Source of the DNA: Ophthalmolycus amberensis
Taxonomy: Eukaryota > Chordata > Actinopteri > Perciformes > Zoarcidae
Direction: 5' to 3'
Length of the DNA: 64,000 bases
Assembly (NCBI GenBank): GCA_024529925.1
Contig: JAFEUB010000846.1
Coordinates: forward strand, 2,532,501-2,596,500
In this document: positions 1 to 12,518 of the stretch, piece after piece
How the letters are laid out: the number at the start of each line of letters is the position of its first letter
Numbering within the stretch: the first letter of the stretch is position 1
The notes under the pieces: generated by a model
Seen by the model: only the letters and a program-made list of their open reading frames with translations
Databases searched by the model: none
What the model was told of the DNA's origin: nothing
Position numbers and translations under genes: made by a program

Positions 1-2500
1 GTATCACCAGACACATTTTGCGTCCACAGAGGTGTTAATACCCTGTTTGTTGTTAATGTTGTTAGTTGTAATTGAACGCACATTGGATCGCAAAAGTGGC
101 ACGAGTGTAGGCTGTACTTTGTGGACCTGTGTGCCACTCAGGTATTCCCATTTTCATTGTTTAAATATATAAAGAGCTGTCTGTGTTATGATGGAGCAGA
201 AGGGTTTCGTCTCGTTTGGGGTCAACGCTTCATATCCTTTTCTATTCAACGCATTGTTCCTTTTACCACTGATAAATATCTTGTTGAAACAGCCCGCAGA
301 CACACCATGCCGTCTGTATGTTCATAAATCCTCTGGAGCTGATCAACACAATGGCCCACATTCCTGGCATTTAAAGGAAGTCCCTTATATCACTGCATCT
401 CCTCTCCGCCAGAGACACAGACATTCTAGGAATATGACACTGGAACAAAAACAACTCTCGTTGCGTGTGTGTTTATTTCATTTAGTTTAAGACATTAGTG
501 AGACAGGGACACAACACACTTTAAGGGGTGCACATCCAGTACTTTGCCTTTTGTAACACATCGCTGGACTTCTCACCTACACCCTGTTTGACTCCAGTTA
601 CGTCTTTAGCAATGTTTTCTCTAACATGGAATAACAGCATTTTCCTTCAACATTAGCCATTGTTTTCCTTTTTTAAATTTAGAATAAATAATGGTCATTC
701 AAAAGAAATGGGGACATTTATCAGGGTTAAATCATTTGACCTGACTCTAGCATTGTCGCTGTATGTGGGATTACCAAACACCCCCTGCTTATTATGGCTT
801 CTTCTGGGCTGATGAGGTGTGAAACTAAAAATGACTTCATATCCATTAGATTAAAATGAATAAGAGCGATTGACGATTTTTTACTTTAAGAATGAGTCAG
901 AGGTTTGTCGCAGTGATGAACTCAGTTATCGTCCAACTCTGCAGCTCTACACAGCATTTTATCTCCTTTTTAGCTTGTCTTCTGCGATGCAAATGTATTG
1001 TTTGCTTCAGTCTTACCACGGTCATCAACCCCATCTCCAGCAGGAACTTATGACCTTTGTTTTTGTCCGAAAAAAACCCCAACAGAAAGTGAAAGTACGC
1101 TACGTGCCCAGGTGCAAACGACATGTCAGACAAAGTGAGCATCGAGCTCGTAAATAAAGTGCTCGGTCAAACTGACACACCGACAGCAGCACACGGGAAG
1201 AGAGGCGTAGTGCTGTGGACACACTGGAGGACATAAGAACACATTAGTGTCAAGGCATGACAGCAGAGATATGGATATAAATGATGATTGAGAGGGATTA
1301 TTTTAGTCTATACATTCAGAAAATGCTGGATATTATACTTTTCTGTTTTGTTGTTGTTGATATAACGTTGGGCTAACAAGTACAGAAAGGTATTATGGGT
1401 AGCCGTGCACACCATCAAAATCTAAATCTGCACGTCAAGCAAGTTGATTGGTTGATTTAGCTCCTGTCGGTACGATCCGGAGATGAAACCATTACTGTGG
1501 CTTTACAGCTCTAACATAGAGGGGAAAAAATAGTTTTTTCTTCATATTTGACCTTTTATCAAGCATCGCAGCTTTTGTACTACTGTATTGTAATTTCTTC
1601 ATTATGGTGAATACCTACTCTGATTTGTGAAACATTGATCGTAATTGTTTGGTACTTGTCAAGTTGACAATCTACACCGCATGCTTGTGTTCATGTTACC
1701 CCGCTGGATAATTAACAAGGTAAAAACAGCACCACAAATACAATGCTCAATGCTTTGTCATCTTTTGAACGGCTTCAAACTTTCCGCCCTTCTTCTAGCC
1801 AAGGTCAGGGCCCATTCAATCTCAAATCCTTGGGTGTTGTCCTTTGCAAAAATAAAACCCCCAAAACGGTGGCACTGCCTGCACTTCCTCACGTAGCCCC
1901 ATGAGATGGCAGAGGTTCAGTCACAGCACCCAACACTGAGCTTGCACCAGAGAGGAATTTCCTTTTGTTTCATATCCACCAGTCAGACTGAACCTCTCTT
2001 GTGGAAGTTATATTTTAGTCATATGATAGTTAGAAGTTATATTTTGCAATCAATTTGTTATCGCCTGTAGACACACATATCCTGTTTTTATCTTGTATTT
2101 ATCCAAAGCTCCCTTGTATTCACTCCTGTCTGACAAAGAACAACTTCTCACTCATCACACACAATCTCTGATCAGAGTCAATGTGTGGTTTGATCCATGA
2201 AGCAGGCTGCCATGTGTGATTGAGTTTCACAGGGGTCTCATGGGTGCCAGACCCCTTTTCCTTGTGGCTACACGGTTTAAACGCCCACCCATTACAGACA
2301 TCCATCCCTCTCGGAAATGAACTCCTCGCTAACAGATAAGGTTTGAGGTTACACTTCAGCTCCACCAACAATAAGACTTTGATCTCGTTGGGCGTTTCAC
2401 AGTGGCATACATTGTATGACTTGATTGTGCCTCCTCTGAGTTTGTACCTCCCGTGTAGCTCTCTGGAGGACAGGATATATTGTGTATAGTGCAAAGAATA

Positions 2501-2532
<32 letters not shown>

Positions 2533-2758
2533 GTTTGAAGGGAGGGGTTGTGAGTGAAGCAAAAGCTTCCAGCAGTAGGACCCAGAGGATTTTTGTAGGA
2601 AAAAAAACTAGACCAGCACACCTTCATGATATCTGAGGCATGACAAAGATGTGGAAAAAAAGTTGTTCAACACCAACAAAAAAGCTTTGAGCCATGTCAT
2701 TGGCTAAGAAGAGTCTCACAGGAAAATGCCATGGCTCTTGAGGTCAGCGCGGAGTCTG
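1..2758. other. Upstream non-coding DNA
   Basis: No reading frame here resembles a known protein and none continues across plausible splice sites. The only distinctive structure is a GT dinucleotide run near 2502-2540. I read the segment as intergenic DNA plus the distal promoter of the transporter gene that starts at 2836. Confidence 0.6.
2502..2540. repeat. (GT)n microsatellite
   Basis: An almost pure GT dinucleotide run. The reading frames rich in Thr-His on the other strand are by-products of this repeat. Confidence 0.9.
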
Positions 2759-2766
2759 CTATAAAT
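2759..2766 (+). promoter_or_regulatory. Possible TATA box of slc26a10
   Basis: The octamer ctataaat lies 77 bases upstream of the chosen ATG at 2836. That allows a transcription start around 2790 and a short 5' untranslated region. This is inferred from position and motif only; an upstream non-coding exon cannot be excluded. Confidence 0.35.
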
Positions 2767-2835
2767 GTATTGCCACAGACCTTCACTGACTCTGCAGCAG
2801 GGTGAACTATCATCGCTCATCTTATCAGAGACAAT

Positions 2836-5800
2836 ATGAGCGCTTCTGTGGCCGTGTACAGGAATATTTACACGGAGGACCGCTTTAAACAGGCCTACGG
2901 CTCCGATGATAATACGAGTGGAAGTTTGCGGCTCCGGGAAAAGCTCGCCGGGAAGTGCAGGTGTTCAAGGCGAGCCTGCCTTCACCTGTTGAGGGAGAGA
3001 GTGCCCATTTTTGACTGGCTGCCAAGATACAGACTAAAGAAATGGATGTTAGGAGATACTATAGGGGGACTGACAGTTGGTATTCTTCACATTCCGCAAG
3101 GTGAGTTGTGTATTATCATGATCAATGGGCAAATAAGGCTTGTTTTGTCTTACATTACTTCAGTATTCTATATTATGATAACAAGTAAATAATTTCATTT
3201 CGAATCAACTGAGCCAGGCTTTTATGATAATGATTATACCCTAACAATAATATCATACACAAATGATGATGATGATAGTAACCATGATAATAAAAATCAG
3301 AAAAGTCAACAATGCGCAGTTATTATTATTATGATTATATTCATATTGATATTTATCCAAAGAATTTGATCAAATATTGCTCGGTTAGAATACATCAACA
3401 ACAACCATCAGGCTAAACTGTCAAAATTGACAAGGTCACAGATTACATTACATTACATTACAGTAGAGTCATTTAGCAGACGCTTTTATCCAAAGTGACT
3501 TACAATAAGTGTATTCAACATCGGTTTTCAAGATAACTACTCTTCACCAGAAGTCATAAGTGCATCTCCTTTCTTAAACAAGCATCAAAGAGCATAAACC
3601 AGGGTAGAAACTACATACACTCTTTATTTGTTGTAGGGTCAGTCACTTCTTTAATTTTTTTTGTACTCAGCTAACTTTACATACTTCAGCCATATGAACC
3701 TATGTAAGTACAGATTTTACATTCTGAACATCAATTAGAAAAATGTGTTTTCTGCTAAACCGTGTTTTTGAATTTCCTTCCAGGCATGGCCTTCGCGTTA
3801 CTCACATCTGTAGCACCAATCTTTGGCCTTTACACCTCTTTCTTCCCCGTGGTTCTCTATATGTTTTTTGGCACCGGTCGCCATGTGTCCACAGGTAAGA
3901 CTTCTGTCCACATATCATCTACTGTATATTCTAGATGAGCTTCATTAATCAACAGGGTTACATTATCTAAAGCTTGCACCCAGAACTCGATGCTTTCCAC
4001 GGTTACTGAGATGCTACTGTATGTCTGTTCTCAGGAACCTTCGCTGTGGTGAGTCTGATGACTGGTTCTGTGGTGGAGCAGCTGGTTCCCACTCCTCTGG
4101 AGATGAACTCAAGTTCGCCTGAAGCGGCCGACTTTGAGGCCCAGAGGATTGGAGTTGCGTCAGCTGTAGCGCTCCTCTCAGGAATTATCATGGTAAGACG
4201 GATGCACAACCTCTGTGGATTTAACACAACATGAAAAAACAATGGAACTGTGACGGAAGACCTGTCTTTCTATGAACGCTAGCAGACTTGATTCCCCAAC
4301 GCAGCTCATAATTATGTGTCAATCTCTTGTGCCCCAGCTCTGTATGTTTGGTCTTCAGCTGGGCTTCCTCTCCACCTATCTGTCAGAGCCAATTGTCAAG
4401 GCTTTCACCAGTGCTGCTGCCTTCCATGTTACTGTCTCACAGCTGCAAAGCATGCTGGGGCTGCGGCTCCCTCGCCACACTGGGACTTTCTCCCTTTTCA
4501 AGGTAGGCTGCGTTTCTCGACGAAATCTCGATGGTCTAATCCACCATGTTGTTATTTGGGGGTTTTGTGTTTTCTGCTCACTGGTCACCTTCTATTGTGT
4601 TCAGACTTTAGCGTCAGTGATGAAGAACCTGCCTCACACCAACATGGCTGAGCTGCTGATCTCCTTGGTGTGTTTGGCTGTTCTAGTGCCAATTAAGGAG
4701 ATCAACATGCGTTACAGACAGCGCCTCCGTACGCCTATCCCTGTGGAGATCCTCACGGTTAGTCAACTGTATTTATGAATGTGCAGGGTACATTTGCAAT
4801 TTACAATACAATCAACAGGTTATAAGTCATGGTTTTATACTTCATTCTTCAGGTGATTATTGCTACAGGTGTGGCCTATGCCTCCTCGCTGGACTCTACT
4901 TACAACATTGAGATAGTTGGTCACATCCCAGCTGGGTAATCGTTTTGGATTTGAAAAAAAAAAAAAACTCAACACTGAGCTCAGTAGCTTTTAGGAGTTT
5001 GACTTTTAATGATCCTGTCCTCAGATTCCCAAAGCCACAGATGCCTACCTTGAGCACCTTCCCTGACATTGCTGGCGACACCATAGCAATAACATTTGTC
5101 GGTTATGCTGTGTCGGTCTCTCTGGCAATGATCTATGCCGATAAACATGGATATTCCATCAATCCCAACCAGGTAAAGTGTGAACATTTCCCAGCTGCTT
5201 GTTGACATGTTAGACTTTCACCAGTCTGTTAACTTTTTTTGTATGGAACCTGTGCTTTATTTCAGGAGCTCCTGGCTCACGGTATCTCCAACACGGTGTC
5301 TTCTTTTTTCACATGCTTCCCCAGCTCAGCCACTCTTGCTACCACTAATATACTTGAGAGTGCTGGAGGATACACACAGGTAGTGTACATGATATCCAGT
5401 GAGTTTCACTGTGTCACATTCATAAGCCACAAGGCTTTTTGTATTAATAAAGGTGCAATCCACAATTCAAATATCAACAGAGGGGTCACACCAAGGAAAC
5501 ACAATGAAAACACTTCACTCTTAAATTGTTTGAAAGGTCCTTTTTATGTTACTGTGTTTACTGATGCAAAAATGGCCTGAATATTTAATCATGATCAACA
5601 GAAACATATAAACTCTGTTCTTTTATATATTTGAATATACCTTCAATTTATGCTGCCAAAGATGTACAGATTGGGGTTTTATGAGTTCTAATCCACTTGA
5701 ATGCAGTTTAAATGAGGAGAGTGAATTTACATCCAACTGTTTAAGGATTTTCTTGGATGTTGAGCTTCCATATTTTGTGGGATGCAGAAAATACTCCAAA

Positions 5801-8373
5801 CAGCAACACTACCGGGATTTCCAGTAAGGGATGTGTGTGTTGTGTGTGTTGTGTGTGTGTTCCTGCAGCTCTCCGGCTTGTTCACAAGTCTGGTTGTTCT
5901 GATTGTTCTGCTTCTGATTGGACCGCTGTTCTACTTCCTACCAAAGGTGTGTTCAATATGTGTCTATCTGTCTGTACAAAAATGAGAGAAAAAGAGAGGG
6001 AACGTTTACTCCTCTCATCCTTTATCTCTCTCCCCCCCAGGCAGTGTTGGCATGCATCAACATCACCAGCCTCAGGCAAATGTTCCTCCAGTTCCAGGAC
6101 TTACCTGATCTGTGGAGAATCAGCAAGATTGACTTTGTAAGGCAATAGATTAATACAACAATACAAGTATTCCTCGAAATGGTCTCCATGCATGACAGTA
6201 AAGCACAACAGACTGAAAGGAAGATGATTAACCAGCATCCCTATATTCACCATTAGGTCAACAACTGACTCATGAATTAAAGCTAATTGTTTTTATCAGT
6301 GTCTGCTCAGGCTGTGGTCCTTTTATAAAGCATGAACGAATTCCTTAATTCACCTCATCTGGACTTAAATATGTTGTGCCTTTCGCAACATATTACCTTT
6401 TTAATTTGGAATTTAAATGGAAGACAACCACTTGCAAACTGGACTTCATTCTTGTGATTGTTTGTAACACAAGTGTTTACTGGTAATTATAGCTGAGTGA
6501 GGTCACACAGGTTTTTACAGTCTGAATCAGCTGCAGTTTAACTGCCTGCTGATCAATTAACGACTCATGCGGTTTAAAATGTTAATGGCTACGTCACAGG
6601 TGCAAGGTTATTTGAAACACTCTTCCAACCAAAGAGAATCAGTTATCAACTAGGCCATGCTATCATGAGCTAGTAGACCACAAGTTGCACACATTGATTG
6701 CTTGGCTGGAATATTATTTTCACTGACGTGCCTCCGTTATTAATTGTTATATCCTGACATGACTAAATGTTATTTTTGGCTGGTGTAGATGGTTTGGGTG
6801 GTAACCTGGCTCTCTGTAGTGGTCCTCAACGTGGATGTTGGCCTAGCTATCGGAGTGGTTTTCTCTATGATGACCGTCATCTGCCGCACACAAAGGTACA
6901 TTTTCCATTCCCTGTGCACAAATATATAACATTCATCGCCGAGAAGTAGAGGATCTCTTTATATACTTGTCAAGCTAGATCACAAGTTATAATGCGGGCA
7001 ACTAAAGTTGATGACTGTTGGCTCCAACAGGGCTGGTTGTTCAGTGCTTGGTCGGGCCAGCAACACAGAAATTTACAGACCTCTGGAGAACCACAGCAAG
7101 GTGAGAGGACGCGCTTACTGTTAACCATTTATTATTATTAAACTTACATTTTTTGTACTTCAAATAGTAGTTTCTGATTCCAACAAGTGAAAATCATAAT
7201 CTCAGAGACGATGCAGCCCATCCAAGAATAAAGTTGAGACGATCCTGTTTTCCTTTCAGTGCTATGAGATACCTGGAGTGAAGATCCTGACTTACAACGG
7301 GCCTATTTACTACGGCAACCGTAGCTTCTTCAGGGAGGAAATGAGCAGGCTGCTGGACCTGACGCCAGAGAAGATCCGCAGCTGGGAGAAAGCCAGAAAG
7401 GCCCTGGAGAAAATGGAGAGAGAGGCTACTGTCAGCACTGTGGTACAACTACTAGAATTACTAAATGAGCTGCATTATAAAGAAATATGAAGTTCACACT
7501 GTAAAATTTGATTTCAGTGTCTGATTGTTTTTTCTCCCTCCATTGTTGTTTAGGAAGGAGGAATTGCAAACACATCATTTTCATCAGAAAATGAGTTCTT
7601 TAAATCTGGTAAATAATGAGCGTGGGGCAACTATATATTTTAAATACAGGATATCTACAATAGTTCTTTGGCCATTACAAATTACATTTTTTGTATAATG
7701 CTCTATTTACATTTTTGGTAGACATGTGCTGCATATAATTTCAAGCTTTCCTTTCATTACCTTTTTCCGTAGAAAAATCTAAGAGTGATGTTCAGGCAGT
7801 GCTAATCGATTGTAGCAGTGTGACATTTGTTGATGTTGCTGGAGCAAGACTCTTTACACAGGTTAGTCTGCTAAAGCAAGACAATATGCTTCAAACTTCC
7901 CTGCATGGGGTTCTCTCCATTTCCTTGTGCCTTGTCTCAACATGATTGATTGCTTTTGGCTTTTTGCAGATGTGTACTGAATGCCACAAAGTTGGAGTTC
8001 ATGTGTATTTGTCAAACTGCAATGGTAAGGCCTGTATCTAAGTGATTGCTTTCCTCATGGTATTCTATGTTTATAGTTCAGTCACTTGCATGCAGTGAAT
8101 GCTTATCAATGATTTCTATCCCCTTAGAGAGCGTCTTAAAGATCCTAACATCAAGTGGCCTAATGACCTACATGAACCCTCAGCATATTTTTGTTACTGT
8201 TCATGATGCGGTGATGTACATTCAACAGCAGAAGGTAAGCTAGAGAGCAGACATTTTCACAAATATTCAAAAGACTTTCATTTCTAATTACTTAGATTGT
8301 CCTAAGCAAAAGCAACTTCTGTCGTCTGATGTAGGAAAAACCTACAGAGAACACCACGACTGTCTGGGTATGA
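2836..8373 (+). CDS. slc26a10: SLC26-family anion transporter, 18 coding exons
   Basis: Exons: 2836-3100, 3784-3894, 4035-4192, 4338-4502, 4605-4757, 4853-4935, 5025-5172, 5266-5379, 5869-5946, 6041-6136, 6789-6895, 7031-7100, 7260-7442, 7554-7608, 7773-7861, 7970-8024, 8128-8234, 8335-8373. All introns are GT-AG, the phases agree and the sum is 2076 nt, or 691 residues, a normal SLC26 length. The N-terminal cytosolic part leads into the family signature around IPQGMAFALL (exons 1-2), then hydrophobic spans through exons 3-11. A STAS domain in exons 12-17 includes LIDCSSVTFVDVAG. The family exchanges anions such as chloride, bicarbonate, sulfate or oxalate across membranes; this member's substrate cannot be read from sequence. 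The paralogue call rests on its tail-to-tail position with b4galnt1, as in human 12q13. One odd point: Thr at 5341-5343 lies where many SLC26 proteins have Arg in the transport site. The last exon is tiny and the least certain. Confidence 0.9.
3443..3512 (+). repeat. Teleost dispersed repeat core (SINE/LINE-tail type) in slc26a10 intron 1
   Basis: A run of attac units is followed by a segment including tttagcagacgcttttatcc, a sequence I recognise as very common in fish genomes, usually attributed to SINE or LINE 3' ends. It lies in the first intron. The exact family cannot be set without a repeat library. Confidence 0.6.
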
Positions 8374-10492
8374 GCCAGGAGGACAGCGACGAGTCATGCG
8401 CCCATCAACCAAGTGCTCTTGGACTAAGAAGACAGAAGAGGGCAAATGGGTCTTATACATTGTGTTCTATAAGCAGAGACTATGTTTCTCTGCTGTATAG
8501 CAGTGCTCCATTATATACCAGTGTTTCAAAGAAACAGCAGCCTGTTGTAGCACATCATGAATTACAATAATTATCACATACAGTGTTACCACTTTTCTCA
8601 CAAATAGTGGACTCTCTTCTGGTACACTTTAATCTGATTTTAGTACACGGTCACAAATTCAGAGGGTTTTAAATAAGATCAGGCATAAAAAAACCAGACA
8701 TTCTCCTCGTATATTTAGTGTAAAAAAGTAAATAAGTAATTTTGTCCTATGGACTATAAAACTCTATATGACAGATGTTCGTTCTTTTATTGTTGTGTAT
8801 TCTGTAATATTAGCATAATGGTATTTATTTAGTTGCTGTGTGTTGTTTGCAATACGGATTGAATATAAAGTGCACTGAATAGTTTGTTAAATACTTTATG
8901 TATTTATATGTTTTGAAAATATGTGCTTGAATATGCAACTATGTGAAGTAAATTCCAACTCATACGACCTTAAAATGTTCTCTCTTTGAACTCCAGAGAG
9001 ACTGCACAAAATATTTTATGAAATTACTTTTGTATTTGTCAGCAACTGTGCCATCCAGTGGCTGTTTTGACTATAAATATATATCAAAGAACAACTTCTT
9101 GGTGACTCCATTAAATTGAGTTAGGTTTCTACATCAATACTTGGTTTACCATGGTTATTAGGTGTGAATACATTTTAGGGAGAAAACACAGTGTGGAATG
9201 TGAAGCACGCCACTCTGTCATATTTTGAAGGGAGAAGAAGAGCAGTCTTTGTATTTGGTGAGGTACCGTAGACCGGCGTGTCTGCACTGAGATGTAATGA
9301 AAAATGAAAAATGCATTATTCAAATGACACAAAGACAAAGGTTTTCCTTTTTAACAGGGGGGGAAGTAGGACCACAGGTCATTAGTTCTGCCGAATTCTG
9401 ATTTATTTAACATGCATCAGGCAAGCTACAGTGGTGTCAATTCATGTATATTTTCTTTTAAACTTAAAATCACATTACATGCAACTTTTTGATCCAGCCT
9501 GTCTACCACTTTCTACAGAAAGAAAGATGTTCACATTATAAATCAAGTTTGAGAAAACCTTCTGAAAGATGGACAATATATGTGTTACCAGTAGCTGTAA
9601 ATGCCATTACATTGATTGGAAGTGATGTCTTAGCTCACAGCCATGTTGTCCTCTGCTGTCCAACAGTTAAAGGTTTTCCCCCACTGCTACTGACGATAAT
9701 CCTGTTACTTTGACCTGATAAAGCTATATGCAGCGTGAGTTCAAAACCAGGATGAAAAAGGGAAAGAAAACGAATTATTTCCTTGCTTGATGTTGGATAG
9801 CCAAGTTATTCATTTTTTACAGTGCATATTTCAAAGAGGCCTCTAGACACAGTACCCTTTGGGTTTTCCCTTTAAAGCTCAAGGAAGTGTTTCACTAATT
9901 GGCAGGAAGTAGTCCACTTCAATTAGAACATGGTACACAAGGCTCTGGCCAAATGTTTACTCAGCCAGATTCTACCGGCAGACCTACTAACTGTACACAA
10001 ACATAAAACCCGGCAAACTCCTCCGGGAAGGTCAGTGATTGAATGACAAAGCTTTGATTAATGAAGAAGTGCTTACAGGTATCGTGTACATGTTCTAACA
10101 GTTATGTTAATTGACCCACGCATAGCGCAGTGAAAAAAAACTAGTAGTAGTAGTATACTACTTAAATGATAATCATGTTAGGGTTTACAAGGTAGAAAGT
10201 CATTCAACTTGTGTGGCATTATTCTCTGATCTTTTGTTTCCATCTTGTGGTGAAACATTGGAATGACAGTCAGCTGTCACCATAGTGATAATACCTTAAA
10301 CAAGAAGTTTATTAACTTCTTTATTTATCCGTGTTGGAAACAAATACGAGCACACATCAAGCAATCAGAAAGACATCTTATTACTGTGGTGGAAATTAAT
10401 CTTTTTCACCTCCCTGTGAGATATAACCACGATGAAAAAACTCTCAAATGTCTAAGTATTTATTGAACAGACACTTAGAATAATTTAGCTGG
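8374..10492. other. slc26a10 3' flank and intergenic DNA
   Basis: The first part is presumably the slc26a10 3' untranslated region. I found no canonical AATAAA close to the stop, only AT-rich sequence and an attaaa near 9111. The remainder holds no gene-like frame. Reading frames at 9129-9338 and 9489-9713 lack recognisable motifs and fitting splice sites. Confidence 0.5.
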
Positions 10493-10549
10493 ATGGATAG
10501 AGCTCTTTCCCTACGTATGGTTCATTCAGTGGGAAAGAGCTCTATCCAT
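10493..10549. repeat. Perfect 19-bp inverted repeat (hairpin)
   Basis: The arm 10493-10511 is exactly reverse-complementary to 10531-10549, with a 19-nt loop at 10512-10530. The left arm and its flank (tagctggatggatagagc) loosely resemble a tRNA A-box, so a foldback of a tRNA-derived SINE is possible. Confidence 0.85.
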
Positions 10550-10570
10550 TCAAGGGTCCAGTCATCCAGG

Positions 10571-10608
10571 CCAAGGTCCCAGCCTTGGTATCAAGGCTGG
10601 GACCTTGG
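10571..10608. repeat. Perfect 17-bp hairpin with 4-nt loop
   Basis: The arm 10571-10587 pairs perfectly with 10592-10608 across the loop gtat. It lies only 21 bases from the preceding inverted repeat, so two perfect foldbacks occur within 116 bases. Confidence 0.85.
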
Positions 10609-11222
10609 TATCCATGGAAGAGGGTTATGTGGTGAGATCAGGATGACGCTACAGCAAGCCAGACATAAAATACCTTCGATATGACAACATTTATTAATCG
10701 GGTTTGGTGAGTTTGGATGGCCTGGTCTGCATATGTTCAGGTTTAAGTGATACAAGCTATACCTAAAGAACAATGTTGGGAACCTAATAGAGCGTGTTTG
10801 GGTTATCAGCATTTAAGAAACTGAATTCTTGACATCAATAGAATTATTAATGTATGTAACAATTATTAATGATTATTAATAACAACGGGGCACCACCCTG
10901 CGAACAGGGACCAATAACCAAACGATAAAACTAAGTCTCATAATTAGTGGTCACTCATAATGTCAATAGTCTGCGTATGACTACACATTCAGTGACAGTG
11001 AAGGGTTGAATTCGAGGAGACTACTAGATACAGTTTCATCACATACATATGCACAAGTAATCACAGACGACTGCTCCTTAAGTGTAACAGAGTTTATTAA
11101 ATCAAAATAGAAAATGATCAAATCAATTAATATTGCAACCAACAAACGTTATCACACAATCTTATATGCCTAATACCTATAGTCAAATAAATAAAATGGA
11201 TGAGCATGTATGTATGTGAGTA

Positions 11223-11262
11223 TGTGTGTGTGTGTGTGTGGGTGAGAAAAAGGGGGGGGGGG
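11223..11262. repeat. (TG)n and poly-G tract within solo-LTR-like copy 1
   Basis: A TG run is followed by a run of about ten G bases. The corresponding part of copy 2 (around 27307-27350) has a similar but shorter TG and G-rich stretch, so the tract belongs to the element. Confidence 0.8.
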
Positions 11263-11722
11263 AACGAGGGAGCAGCTCAGTGACGTGTGACGTGGTGAGG
11301 ACGTGGTGACGTCTCTCATGCGTGAGACCCAAAATGGCGGAGAGCCATAGGAGACCCGGTGTCTACTCGTGCTGATCGCTGTTCCGCACGTAGCTAGGTT
11401 AGCTCAAAGCTATATGTGTGTGTGAGGCAACCGAGGTCAACTCAGTTACCCAGGGGCAGCTGACTATCTGTGTGTGAGTTAGTGAGAGGGAGTGGAGCAG
11501 AGAGAGAGAGAGAGAGAGAGAAGGGGGGTCATGAATCACGCTCTGTGTGCGATCCGCGTTATAGTGAGAATGGGGAGAGCTGGACGTATCGTATACAAAG
11601 TGCCGCTGTCTGTCGAACTGCCGGCAATTATGTACGATAGCCGAGATTCCACATTTCACTCACAGAGCTGATTTAATGAGGAGAGAATATCACACGGAGT
11701 GTGATAAAACAAATGAAAATAA

Positions 11723-11726
11723 ATCC
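11723..11726 (+). repeat. Target-site duplication, left copy (atcc)
   Basis: The four bases immediately before the 5' LTR are repeated at 23449-23452 immediately after the 3' LTR. Removing the provirus restores the continuity seen in the uninterrupted copy near 27803. A 4-bp duplication is typical of gammaretrovirus-like integrases. Confidence 0.9.
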
Positions 11727-12340
11727 TGTAAATAAAATATATTCATTCAATGTTAAATAATATGCGCTATACTTGTAAGCTTATATTGCGGAGTTGTGAG
11801 GTCACTGTAAGTAGGTCAAAAACTCCGAGCAGGGCATTCCGTCGCCTGTTCGCACGATAGAAACAGATACAGTGGCCCTGAAAGAAACACTTGCTTAAAC
11901 CACCAGATTAGGGCGGAAACGCCATCTTAGAGTAGGAGAAGAGTTCTCTTTATCTATTCACACAGAGAGTTCGAAATAGCTTAGAACTGCACCCTTTCCG
12001 GCACCTTAAGTGTTAACAATATGCATACACACTGACGTTCCAGAGAAGGCGGGATCCGGACGTGAGCCAGTGTGGGTGGAGATGCCCAGAGCTCCAACCA
12101 GGCCGCTGCTAAGCTAAACACAGCCCTGCCTGCAACTTTGGTTTTAACCAATAGGCTCCATAAGGTGAACCTATAATATACACATGCGCATTCTGTTTAA
12201 GCGCCTTTTTAGTTTCACTTTTCTAGGTCCGTGCACGTTTAACTGCTGGACATAATACTTCTGTTACAAATAAATGTTATTGCTTGAACTGAGCTAAACG
12301 CCTCGATCTCAGTCTGTTCACTCGAGTTACATTCTCAACA
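11727..12340 (+). repeat. 5' LTR, 614 bp
   Basis: Begins TG and ends CA, and is nearly identical to 22833-23448. A CCAAT motif lies at 12148-12152, a TATA-like tataata at 12172-12178 and the polyadenylation signal aataaa at 12269-12274. These place U3, R and U5 in the usual order. Against the 3' LTR it lacks one T and one A and has three base differences, all but one indel clustered in the last ~220 bases. Confidence 0.97.
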
Positions 12341-12358
12341 TGGTAGCAGAGAATGGTT
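12341..12358 (+). promoter_or_regulatory. Primer-binding site, initiator Met tRNA type
   Basis: Directly after the LTR, tggtagcagagaatggtt matches the complement of the 3' end of vertebrate initiator tRNA-Met at 17 of 18 positions by my comparison. Most gammaretroviruses use tRNA-Pro or Gln; a Met primer has been reported for salmon swim-bladder sarcoma virus, as I recall. Confidence 0.8.
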
Positions 12359-12510
12359 GATACCGATCTGAGAGGATTTTTCATCGAGTAACAGGCGTTT
12401 CTTCTGTCAACAGAAAGAAAAAGGGTGTTTTCCCGAGAGGCTGGGAGACCGGCTGCCGACCGGAGCGATTCTTCTCACCTCGGGAAACTGATCAAACAGC
12501 ACGCTGAATC

Positions 12511-12518
12511 AAAGGTAA
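12511..12518 (+). promoter_or_regulatory. Probable major retroviral splice donor
   Basis: aaag|gtaagc is a near-perfect 5' splice site about 155 bases after the primer-binding site, where a retrovirus would start its spliced env message. No env acceptor could be picked confidently by eye. Confidence 0.55.

Larger units (their letters stand above)
10774..11726 (+). mobile_element. Solo-LTR-like element copy 1, left part (split by retrovirus)
   Basis: Starts TGTTGGG and aligns by eye with the copy at 26857-28704: both share the stretch around ttgacatcaatagaattatt, and both carry the ataacaacggggcaccaccc segment. It is interrupted at aaataaatcc by the retroviral insertion, and its sequence resumes at 23453. 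TG...CA ends, short inverted termini and no coding capacity suggest a solo LTR of a long-LTR retroelement. A non-autonomous DNA transposon is the alternative. Confidence 0.75.

Noticed and set aside
10481..10530. tRNA gene suggested by an A-box-like sequence
   Set aside because: No consistent B-box or cloverleaf; the segment folds instead into the perfect hairpin.
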